A stretch of 22,173 nt of DNA from Acetothermia bacterium UBA7521 (GTDB taxonomy: Bacteria; Bipolaricaulota; Bipolaricaulia; Bipolaricaulales; Bipolaricaulaceae), in the NCBI GenBank assembly GCA_002479455.1, contig DLNB01000043.1, positions 1 through 22,173 of the forward strand, given 5' to 3'. The translations under genes and the position numbers were made by a program. Positions 6,943 through 12,962 of this stretch are shown one piece after another. Within the stretch, counting starts at the first letter, position 1. Each line of letters starts with the position of its first letter. The notes under the pieces were generated by a model that saw nothing but the letters and a program-made list of their open reading frames with translations, had not been told where the DNA came from and ran no database searches.

Positions 6943-7590
6943 CTACGGGCGACGGACCGCGACCGCCATCACGACGAGGTCGGACACGTCCTCTGCCCGG
7001 TCGGAGAACTCGACGAGCTTCTCCAAGAACTCCCGAGCGAGGATCTTCTCCGCAAGGGGAAGGTCGGTGGCGAACAGACGGGCGATCGCCCGCCGCTGAA
7101 GTTCGTCCACCCGGCTCTCTTTGCGGTCCACCTCCTCGGCCTGTTTGATCGCCACGGGATCGCCCTCCAGAAGGCCCGCCACAGCCGCCTTGACGTCCAC
7201 CATCTGGCTCACAATCGTGTCCACCGCATCCCGAATCAGCGGGTGAAGAAGCTCGGGCAGCGAGATCCGCTGCAGCGTGAGGAAGTACATCGCCGCCTCG
7301 GCAGCGTTGGCCAAGCGGTCGACTCCCTCGACGATGTCGAGGAGGATCCGCCGCGTGCCCGCGAGGAACGCCCCCCGCACCAGCTCCCGCTCCGCCGCCC
7401 GTCGCAGGTCGTCGGCGCGCGCCTCCGCCCGGTGCGTGAGCACGGCCAGCTCCTCGATCTCCTCCCATGCCCGACCGTCGAGGACGGCCGCGAGGCCTTT
7501 GGCCATGGTCGCCACCGCCTCCTCGACCTGGGCAAGGTGCGCTACGACCAGATCGTGTACCTTGCTTGTCCGATTGCGTCGGAACCTCAT
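6943..7590 (-). CDS. DUF47/PhoU-like protein, copy 1
   Basis: A 215-residue all-helical protein of the DUF47/PhoU-like family. It has THRAEARADDLRR in the first half and EVDRKESRVDELQR in the second, plus an ILLDIVEGVDRLANAAE segment equivalent to KIAEGVDRINQLE in the downstream copy. It is clearly paralogous in layout to the 6173-6835 gene, although the two differ in sequence. ATG 7590 is preceded by AAAGGGGGG, a usable Shine-Dalgarno sequence. It is transcribed divergently from the EF-G-like gene across a 77-bp region in which the -10 elements appear to overlap. A role in phosphate homeostasis is a family-based inference only. Confidence 0.82.
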   Translation of the reverse strand: MRFRRNRTSKVHDLVVAHLAQVEEAVATMAKGLAAVLDGRAWEEIEELAVLTHRAEARADDLRRAAERELVRGAFLAGTRRILLDIVEGVDRLANAAEAAMYFLTLQRISLPELLHPLIRDAVDTIVSQMVDVKAAVAGLLEGDPVAIKQAEEVDRKESRVDELQRRAIARLFATDLPLAEKILAREFLEKLVEFSDRAEDVSDLVVMAVAVRRP

Positions 7591-7600
7591 CGGCCCCCCT

Positions 7601-7630
7601 TTGTCGCTTGTCTACCCGGTAGGATATACT
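7601..7630 (+). promoter_or_regulatory. Promoter of the EF-G-like operon
   Basis: TTGTCG (7601-7606), an 18-base spacer, and TATACT (7625-7630) preceded by GGTAGGA. The expected start near 7637 leaves a leader of about 30 bases containing the GAGGTG Shine-Dalgarno sequence at 7656-7661. Confidence 0.6.
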
Positions 7631-7650
7631 GCCGCCGCGTCGCCAAGCAA
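7623..7650 (-). promoter_or_regulatory. Possible promoter of the DUF47 operon, overlapping the divergent promoter
   Basis: On the minus strand TTGCTT (7650-7645) and TATATC (7628-7623) are separated by 16 bases. The -10 shares its TATA core with the plus-strand -10 at 7625-7630, so the two promoters would compete. Confidence 0.35.
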
Positions 7651-7667
7651 CTTCTGAGGTGATCGGG

Positions 7668-9626
7668 ATGAGACAAGCCCACAGCGTATGCTTCGTCGGC
7701 CACTCTGGCTCAGGAAAGACCGCGCTCGCGGAGGCCATGCTCCGTGCCGCGGGGACCACCGGGGACATCGCCCTGGACCGCACGCCTGAGGAGAAGAGTC
7801 GCAAGCAGTCCATTGACCTCTCGACCGCGGCCTGCACGTGGCAGGAAAAGCGGCTCGATCTCCTGGTCACCCCTGGCCTGGGGGAGTTCGTGGAGGAGAT
7901 CCACAAGGGCGTGGAGGCGGCGGACCTCGTCGTGCTCGTCGTGAACGCGGAGAAGCCGGTGGAAGTGGTCACGGAGCAAGCGTGGGAGATTCGACGTGCG
8001 GCCGGACGACCGGCGATCGTGTTCGTGAACATGCTCGACAAGCCTCTTGCCGACCCGGATGCCGCGTTAGAGGCGGTCCGCGGATCGCTCGACGGCATGT
8101 TCGTCCCGCTCCAGTTCCCCATTCGCAATGGAAGCGCGTTCGTGGGGCTTGTGGACGTGCTCACGGGAACGCCGACCTCGGCGAAGGTCACCCTGCCCGA
8201 TGACGTGAAGGACCGCGTCGAGGAACTGCGCGCCGGGCTGGTGGAAGAGGCGGCGACGTTCAACGACGCCCTGCTGGAAAAGGTGCTGGCCGACGAGAAA
8301 CCGTCGCAGGACGAGATCCTGGCCGCGGTGCGCACGGGGATGGGAAGCGGCCGCCTCGTGCCCGTCCTGTGGGGATCGGTCACCGAAGGCCACGGGGTGC
8401 GTGAGCTTCTCGATGCAGTTCTGCTCCTGGCACCTCCGGGCACAGACGAGACCGAGACCAAGCTCCGCGTGTTCTCGCTCGCCCTCGACCCCTATCTGGG
8501 ACGACTCGCCTATGCGAAGGTCCTGAGCGGTGAGGTGCGCGATGGCGCCACCCTGTTCAACCTCGGAACGAAAGATAAGATCCAGGTCCGCGACGTGTAC
8601 GCCTTCTCCGGGGCGAAGCTGGAGAAGGCCGGCCACGCTGTGGCTGGGAGCATCGCCGCACTCGCGAAACTGGAGGGAGTCGAGCTGGGGACCACGTTGG
8701 CCGCCGACGCAGCGGCAGCGCCCGAGCCGCCTATTCCGTTCCCGAGGCCGGTGTTCATCCGGGCAATGTCCGCGAAATCCCAGGCCGAGGAAGAGAAAGT
8801 GAGCACGGCCCTGCGGGACCTCGTCACGACGAAGGCGACCCTTACCTTCCAGCGCGACCCGGTGACAAAGGAAGGGCTCGTCTCAGGGATGGGCGATGTG
8901 CAGCTCGACGTCTTGGCTGAGCGGCTGCGCAACAAGTACGGGGTTGAGGTCCAGTACAACGTCCCCAAAGTCCCGTACCGGGAGACCATTCGCAAGACGG
9001 CAAGCGCGATGTACCGCCACAAGAAGCAGACCGGTGGACACGGCCAGTTCGGGGAAGTCCACCTCCGCATCGATCCCCAACCGCGTGGAGCCGGGTTTGA
9101 GTTCGCCGACGAGATCAAGGGCGGGGTAATCCCCCAGCAGTTCATCCCGGGAGTGGAGAAGGGAGTGCGTGAGGCGCTCGAAGAGGGCGTTCTCGCCGGG
9201 TTCCCAGTGGTGGACGTGAAGGCAGCGGTGTACTACGGAACCTACCACGATGTGGACTCGTCGGAGCTCTCGTTCAAGATCGCGGCACGCACAGCGTTCA
9301 AGATGGCAGCCGAGCTGGCAGAGCCAACGCTCCTCGAGCCGATCATGGCCCTCGCGGTGACCGCCCCCGACACGTTCACCGGGGACATCATCTCCGACGT
9401 AACCTCCCGCCGGGGTCGGATCCTGGGCATGGAAGCCGAGGGGGGACGGACAACGATCCGCGTGGAGGTCCCAATGGCGGAGACCGTGTCCTACGCCCTC
9501 GACCTGAAAGCGCTCACCCAGGGCCGGGCTACGTTCCAGATGTCCCCCGCCCGCTACGACTTCGTCCCGGCGCAGCTGCAGGAACGCTTGCTCGCCCAGC
9601 TGCGGGCGGCCGCCAATGAGGGTTAG
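7668..9626 (+). CDS. Elongation factor G-like GTPase (EF-G-2 type)
   Basis: A 652-residue translational GTPase. G1 is GHSGSGKT (11-18). The switch I region reads TPEEKSRKQSIDLS rather than RGITI, G3 is VTPGLGEF rather than DTPGHVDF, and G4 is NMLDKP. These departures are typical of the EF-G-like paralog family (Thermus EF-G-2 type), not of canonical FusA. Later regions are EF-G-like throughout: the domain II barrel, a domain IV stretch with YRHKKQTGGHGQFGEV and GGVIPQQFIPGVEKG, and a domain V ending in the ALTQGRATF segment. ATG 7668 is chosen because GAGGTG (7656-7661) sits 6 bases upstream; a GTG at 7659 overlaps that site. Cellular role of the paralog is not established. The stop overlaps the next gene's start by 11 bases. 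Confidence 0.88.
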   Translation: MRQAHSVCFVGHSGSGKTALAEAMLRAAGTTGDIALDRTPEEKSRKQSIDLSTAACTWQEKRLDLLVTPGLGEFVEEIHKGVEAADLVVLVVNAEKPVEVVTEQAWEIRRAAGRPAIVFVNMLDKPLADPDAALEAVRGSLDGMFVPLQFPIRNGSAFVGLVDVLTGTPTSAKVTLPDDVKDRVEELRAGLVEEAATFNDALLEKVLADEKPSQDEILAAVRTGMGSGRLVPVLWGSVTEGHGVRELLDAVLLLAPPGTDETETKLRVFSLALDPYLGRLAYAKVLSGEVRDGATLFNLGTKDKIQVRDVYAFSGAKLEKAGHAVAGSIAALAKLEGVELGTTLAADAAAAPEPPIPFPRPVFIRAMSAKSQAEEEKVSTALRDLVTTKATLTFQRDPVTKEGLVSGMGDVQLDVLAERLRNKYGVEVQYNVPKVPYRETIRKTASAMYRHKKQTGGHGQFGEVHLRIDPQPRGAGFEFADEIKGGVIPQQFIPGVEKGVREALEEGVLAGFPVVDVKAAVYYGTYHDVDSSELSFKIAARTAFKMAAELAEPTLLEPIMALAVTAPDTFTGDIISDVTSRRGRILGMEAEGGRTTIRVEVPMAETVSYALDLKALTQGRATFQMSPARYDFVPAQLQERLLAQLRAAANEG

Positions 9627-10176
9627 CGACTTCATGACGCGGGACCCGCCCGTGGCGCAGGCGGACGCGCCGGTGGCGGAGGCCCAGAAGCTCGCGGTGG
9701 AAGTCGGAGTAGCGGTCCTGTTCGTGGTGGATGGGGAGGGTCGCCTGGTTGGCTTTCTCACCCGCAAAGCGCTCTCCTCGATCCCCGATGGGAACCTCCC
9801 TGCACGGAAGCTCGCTTCCGCCCCTACGGTCACGATGAGCCCCGACGATCCCCTCGAACGGGCGGTGGTCCTTCTCTCCGAACGCTACCTTCTCCTGCCG
9901 GTGGTGGACGGAGAGAAGCGCCTGGTGGGGGTCCTGACGAGCGTGGGGTTGTTGCGGGGACTTGCCCATATGGCAGGGCTGGGCGAGGAAGGAACGCGCA
10001 TCCGCGTCCAGCCCTCGTCTCTGGCCGATGCCTACCAAACCCTGAAGGTGCTCGGAGACAAAGGGCTTCCCTTGGTCGCCGTGCTCCGCGGGCACGGAGG
10101 GGAGTTGATCATCCACGTGCAAGGGGTTCAAGATCCCAAAGGACTCCTTACGGAGTTACAGGGGACCTTGCGGTGA
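9616..10176 (+). CDS. CBS-domain-pair protein
   Basis: A 186-residue protein beginning MRVSDFMTRDPPVAQAD, a typical CBS start. A first CBS repeat (about 1-60, with LFVVDGEGRLVGFLTR) is followed by a second (about 65-120, with LLPVVDGEKRLVGVLTS). Together they should form one Bateman module that binds adenine nucleotides or similar ligands. The C-terminal 65 residues look like a small ACT-like fold, as in AcuB-type proteins; this part is an inference. No enzymatic domain is attached. The start overlaps the end of the EF-G-like gene, and the TGA stop overlaps the next gene's GTG (GTGA), so translation is coupled across all three genes. Confidence 0.85.
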   Translation: MRVSDFMTRDPPVAQADAPVAEAQKLAVEVGVAVLFVVDGEGRLVGFLTRKALSSIPDGNLPARKLASAPTVTMSPDDPLERAVVLLSERYLLLPVVDGEKRLVGVLTSVGLLRGLAHMAGLGEEGTRIRVQPSSLADAYQTLKVLGDKGLPLVAVLRGHGGELIIHVQGVQDPKGLLTELQGTLR

Positions 10177-10580
10177 CCTCCCGGCCCGGACGGGTAGAGA
10201 TCGTTGTTCGCACCCGGGGCCGTGAAGAGATCCTCGACATCACGGGCCCCGTTGCCGACGCTCTGTCCTCTTTGGGCCTCGCCGATGGAGCAGTTCTCCT
10301 GTTCTGCCCCCACACCACCGCTGCCCTCACGGTGAACGAGGTCGCCGATCCTGCGGTGCGAGCTGACGTGGGAGCCGCCCTGACGAAGATCGTTCCGGAC
10401 GTGCCGTTCCGGCACGCCGAGGGGAACTCCGCCGCCCATCTCAAGGCCGCCCTCCTCGGCCCATCGCTCCTTCTCCCCGTCGCCGCCGGGAAGCTAGCCC
10501 TTGGAATGTGGCAGGGGATCTATTTCTGTGAGTTCGATGGCCCACGCGAGCGCCAGGTGTGGGCGTTTCCCCTGCGCTAA
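10173..10580 (+). CDS. YjbQ/UPF0047 family protein
   Basis: A 135-residue protein with the conserved YjbQ signatures in order: CPHTTAALTVNE with a following ADP-x-V, then RHAEGNSAAHLKA, then LALGMWQGIYFCEFDGPR near the C-terminus. The length is normal for the family, which forms compact trimers; E. coli YjbQ has weak thiamine-phosphate synthase activity in vivo. The physiological reaction is unsettled. The start is GTG 10173, overlapping the upstream TGA. The TAA at 10578-10580 ends the operon, and a 184-base gap precedes the tRNA cluster. Confidence 0.9.
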   Translation: MTSRPGRVEIVVRTRGREEILDITGPVADALSSLGLADGAVLLFCPHTTAALTVNEVADPAVRADVGAALTKIVPDVPFRHAEGNSAAHLKAALLGPSLLLPVAAGKLALGMWQGIYFCEFDGPRERQVWAFPLR

Positions 10581-10693
10581 CGGCCCTCGATCGGCATCTG
10601 TTCCGCGCGCGGTCACCAAGAACCTGAAGCTGAACCGCGGAGGCCTTCTGGCCGTCGCCCCCGCTACAGCTGCGCAGCGAAGACATCGCGGCC

Positions 10694-10722
10694 TTGCCCT
10701 GTTCTGCGCCTCCCGGTATATT
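10694..10722 (+). promoter_or_regulatory. Promoter of the tRNA-tuf cluster
   Basis: TTGCCC (10694-10699), a 17-base spacer and TATATT (10717-10722) lie about 40 bases upstream of the first tRNA. This is the best promoter candidate in the 10581-10764 gap, which otherwise shows no gene. Confidence 0.6.
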
Positions 10723-10764
10723 CGTGACCGGTTCATACGGGACTACGGATTCTCCGCTGTTGCA

Positions 10765-10837
10765 GCCAGTGTAGCTCAATAGGCAGAGCATCCGCCTTGT
10801 AAGCGGAAGGCCGCCCGTTCGATTCGGGCCACTGGCT
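10765..10837 (+). tRNA. tRNA-Thr (anticodon UGU)
   Basis: A complete 73-base cloverleaf. The acceptor stem is gccagtg/cactggc with discriminator U. The D arm is gctc...gagc, the anticodon stem TCCGC/GCGGA with loop CTTGTAA (anticodon TGT), and the T arm GCCCG-TTCGATT-CGGGC. CCA is not encoded. Confidence 0.95.
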
Positions 10838-10852
10838 CACGAGGGTGGCTCA

Positions 10853-10924
10853 CCGGTTGTCGGTACGGCGGTTCCCGGCTGAAGCGGCGAACCGCGAACC
10901 TGGAGCCTGGAACCAGCCAACCGG
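10853..10924 (+). repeat. Nested inverted repeats in the tRNA-Thr/tRNA-Tyr spacer
   Basis: CCGGTTG (10853-10859) can pair with CAACCGG (10918-10924). Inside it GCGGTTC (10868-10874) can pair with GAACCGC (10889-10895). The spacer transcript would fold between the two tRNAs, perhaps aiding processing. Confidence 0.45.
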
Positions 10925-10939
10925 GGAACTGATTGTCCC

Positions 10940-11026
10940 GGAGGGGTAGCAAAGCGGTCAAACGCACCGGGCTGTAAACCCGGCGGCCTGAGGCCTTCGG
11001 GGGTTCGAATCCCTCCCCCTCCACCA
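10940..11026 (+). tRNA. tRNA-Tyr (anticodon GUA)
   Basis: A class II tRNA with a long variable arm, as expected for bacterial tRNA-Tyr. The acceptor stem is GGAGGGG/CCCCTCC, the anticodon stem CCGGG/CCCGG with loop CTGTAAA (anticodon GTA), and the T arm has TTCGAAT. The discriminator A at 11023 is followed by an encoded CCA (11024-11026). Confidence 0.95.
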
Positions 11027-11030
11027 TGAC

Positions 11031-11060
11031 TTGCGCGCCACGGGCGCGGTAGGGTAGACT
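11031..11060 (+). promoter_or_regulatory. Internal promoter before tRNA-Thr(GGU)-tuf
   Basis: TTGCGC (11031-11036), an 18-base spacer and TAGACT (11055-11060). The -10 context GGTAGGGTAGACTG closely resembles GGTAGGATATACTG upstream of the EF-G-like gene, which strengthens the call. Confidence 0.5.
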
Positions 11061-11070
11061 GTGCCTCCTC

Positions 11071-11143
11071 GCCCGTGTAGCTCAGTCGGTAGAGCACTTC
11101 CTTGGTAAGGAAGAGGCCGTCGGTTCGATTCCGACCGCGGGCT
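11071..11143 (+). tRNA. tRNA-Thr (anticodon GGU)
   Basis: A complete 73-base cloverleaf. The acceptor stem is gcccgtg/cgcgggc (one G-U pair), the anticodon stem CTTCC/GGAAG with loop TTGGTAA (anticodon GGT), and the T arm GTCGG-TTCGATT-CCGAC. The discriminator is U and CCA is not encoded. It lies immediately upstream of tuf, like thrT-tufB in E. coli. Confidence 0.95.
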
Positions 11144-11219
11144 CTCGGACTGGAAGCGGGCGGCGAGCGGCCCGACCACCCGGATCCAAGCTGGGGAGGA
11201 AAACGAGGAGGGTGTTAGG

Positions 11220-12434
11220 ATGGCAAAGGAACAATTCGTACGGACGAAGCCACACGTCAACATCGGCACGATCGGGCACATCGACCACGGTAAGACGACG
11301 CTCACCGCGGCGATCACGAAGGTCCTGGGCCTCAAGGGGCTGGCCAAACACCGGTCCTACGACGAGGTCGCCAAGGCCGACGCGAAGCTGTTCCGCCGCG
11401 ATGCGACGAAGATTCTCACCGTGAACGTCGCCCACGTTGAGTACGAGACGGATACCCGCCATTACGCGCACATCGACTGCCCGGGCCACCAAGACTACAT
11501 CAAGAACATGATCACCGGCGCCGCGCAGATGGACGGAGCGATCCTCGTCGTCTCGGCAGCCGACGGACCGATGCCCCAGACCCGGGAACATGTGGTGCTC
11601 GCTCGCCAAGTGAACGTGCCCGCGATCGTCGTGTTCCTGAACAAGGTCGACCTGGTGGAAGATCCTGATCTGGTAGACCTCGTCGAGATCGAGATCCGCG
11701 ACCTCCTCTCCAAGTACGAGTTCCCCGGCGACAAGACCCCGATCATCCGCGGCGCGGCGTCCAAGGCGCTGGCAGTCGGGTCGGTGGATGACCCGGCAGC
11801 AAAGCCCATCCTCGATCTCATGGAAGCTGTGGACAGCTTCATCCCTCTCCCGAAGCGGGAAGAGGAGAGGCCGTTCTTGATGCCAATCGAGGACATCTTC
11901 TCCATCAAGGGCCGAGGCACCGTGGTCACCGGACGCGTGGACCGGGGCCGGATCACGCCTGGCGCAGAAGTGGAGATCGTCGGCCTCACGGACGAGATTC
12001 GGAAGACGGTTGCCACGAGCCTCGAGATGTTCAACAAGATCCTCGACCAGGCTATCGCCGGAGACAACGTGGGGATCCTTCTTCGGGGCATCGAGAAGGA
12101 CGAGGTAGAGCGCGGCCAGGTGCTGGCCGCACCCGGCTCGATCACCCCTCACACGGAGTTCGAGGCGCAGGTGTACGTCCTGTCGCGAGACGAGGGGGGT
12201 CGCCACAGCCCGTTCTTCAACGGCTACAAGCCGCAGTTCTACTTCACGACCACCGATGTGACGGGAGAGGTCCAGCTCCCGGCCGGCGTGGAGATGGTGA
12301 TGCCGGGCGACAACGTGGACAAGCTCGGATGCAAGCTGATGAAGCACATCGCGATGTCGGAAGGCCTTCGGTTCGCGATCCGCGAGGGCGGCCGCACGGT
12401 GGGCGCCGGCGTGGTGACGAAGATCATCAAGTGA
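11220..12434 (+). CDS. tuf: Elongation factor Tu, with divergent switch I
   Basis: A 404-residue EF-Tu that carries aminoacyl-tRNA to the ribosome. G1 GHIDHGKT (19-26), NKVD (141-144), domains II and III and the C-terminus IREGGRTVGAGVVTKIIK are canonical. GAGGAGG at 11206-11212 supports ATG 11220. Several normally near-invariant places differ. The effector loop ARGITINTSH of E. coli reads TKILTVNVAH (residues 63-72, keeping the equivalents of T61 and N63) with about five extra residues before it. DCPGHAD is DCPGHQD, the G5 motif RGSALKAL is RGAASKAL, and TGVEMF is TSLEMF. No frameshift explains this, because neither other frame gives the usual sequence. Position before rpmG-secE-nusG is that of tufB. 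Whether this is the cell's only EF-Tu cannot be seen. Confidence 0.93.
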   Translation: MAKEQFVRTKPHVNIGTIGHIDHGKTTLTAAITKVLGLKGLAKHRSYDEVAKADAKLFRRDATKILTVNVAHVEYETDTRHYAHIDCPGHQDYIKNMITGAAQMDGAILVVSAADGPMPQTREHVVLARQVNVPAIVVFLNKVDLVEDPDLVDLVEIEIRDLLSKYEFPGDKTPIIRGAASKALAVGSVDDPAAKPILDLMEAVDSFIPLPKREEERPFLMPIEDIFSIKGRGTVVTGRVDRGRITPGAEVEIVGLTDEIRKTVATSLEMFNKILDQAIAGDNVGILLRGIEKDEVERGQVLAAPGSITPHTEFEAQVYVLSRDEGGRHSPFFNGYKPQFYFTTTDVTGEVQLPAGVEMVMPGDNVDKLGCKLMKHIAMSEGLRFAIREGGRTVGAGVVTKIIK

Positions 12435-12435
12435 G

Positions 12436-12597
12436 ATGGCCAAAAAAGACACGATCCAACTCGTGACGTTGGCCTGTTCCGCATGCGGACGGCACAACTA
12501 CCACACCCGCCGCAATCGGAACAACACGCGGCAGAAGCTTGCCCTGAGCAAGTACTGCGGTTGGTGCACGAAGCGCACCGAGCACAAGGAGACATAG
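12436..12597 (+). CDS. rpmG: 50S ribosomal protein L33
   Basis: A 53-residue protein, MAKKDTIQLVTLACSACGRH and onward, the normal length for L33. It is the zinc-binding form, with Cys pairs C14-x2-C17 and C41-x2-C44. Its ATG follows the tuf stop after a single base, so its translation is probably coupled to tuf. Position between tuf and tRNA-Trp/secE is the usual one. It ends in TAG. Confidence 0.95.
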   Translation: MAKKDTIQLVTLACSACGRHNYHTRRNRNNTRQKLALSKYCGWCTKRTEHKET

Positions 12598-12631
12598 GGG
12601 GCCCTCTAGTGGGGGGAGGACAAGGCGCTAT

Positions 12632-12663
12632 CCCCGCGGCGCCAACGCAGGTCCGCGGGGTTT
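12632..12663 (+). other. Strong hairpin just upstream of tRNA-Trp
   Basis: CCCCGCGG (12632-12639) pairs with CCGCGGGG (12653-12660) around a 13-base loop. Only TTT follows before the tRNA, so a full intrinsic terminator is unlikely. A partial attenuator or an RNA-processing element is possible. Confidence 0.5.
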
Positions 12664-12664
12664 G

Positions 12665-12740
12665 AGGCCCGTAGCTCAATTGGCAGAGCGGCGGACTCCA
12701 AATCCGTAGGTTGGGGGTTCAAGTCCTCCCGGGCCTGCCA
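12665..12740 (+). tRNA. tRNA-Trp (anticodon CCA)
   Basis: The acceptor stem is aggcccg/cgggcct, the anticodon stem GCGGA/TCCGT with loop CTCCAAA (anticodon CCA), and the T arm has TTCAAGT. The discriminator G (12737) is correct for tRNA-Trp, and CCA is encoded at 12738-12740. It sits between rpmG and secE, a common bacterial arrangement. Confidence 0.95.
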
Positions 12741-12756
12741 GCGAGGGAAGAGGAAG

Positions 12757-12951
12757 ATGAACGCGATGATGAGAGTCCGGAACTACGTGACGAACGTGCG
12801 TACCGAGATTGGCCGCGTCAACTGGCCATCCCGGAAGGAAGTGGTGAGCCTTACGGTGCTTATCATCTTCCTGGCGGTTGTGCTGGGTATCTACCTCGGG
12901 CTCGCTGATCTGATCATCACGCAGATCCTGCGCTTTCTTCTCCGCGGTTAG
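12757..12951 (+). CDS. secE: Preprotein translocase subunit SecE
   Basis: A 64-residue single-span SecE, the short form common in bacteria. An amphipathic N-terminal part carries the conserved R-x-E-x-x-R/K-V-x-WPSRKE signature (TEIGRVNWPSRKEV). One transmembrane helix follows (about 30-54). SecE stabilises SecY in the inner-membrane translocon. GAGGAAG directly precedes ATG 12757; an internal ATG at 12769 is possible but less well placed. The gene lies between tRNA-Trp and nusG as expected, and its TAG is 11 bases before nusG. Confidence 0.93.
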   Translation: MNAMMRVRNYVTNVRTEIGRVNWPSRKEVVSLTVLIIFLAVVLGIYLGLADLIITQILRFLLRG

Positions 12952-12962
12952 GAACGAACACG

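Noticed and set aside
6932..8461. 509-codon minus-strand ORF spanning the divergent promoter region
   Set aside because: It overlaps the EF-G-like and DUF47 genes in the wrong frames, and its Ser/Arg/Gly-rich sequence has no domain.
11220..11500. Frameshift pair causing the odd EF-Tu switch I
   Set aside because: Neither alternative frame across 11370-11430 yields the usual RGITI sequence, and flanking residues stay in frame.
12632..12663. Intrinsic terminator after rpmG
   Set aside because: The stem is strong, but only three T residues follow and a tRNA starts within five bases, so full termination is not supported.
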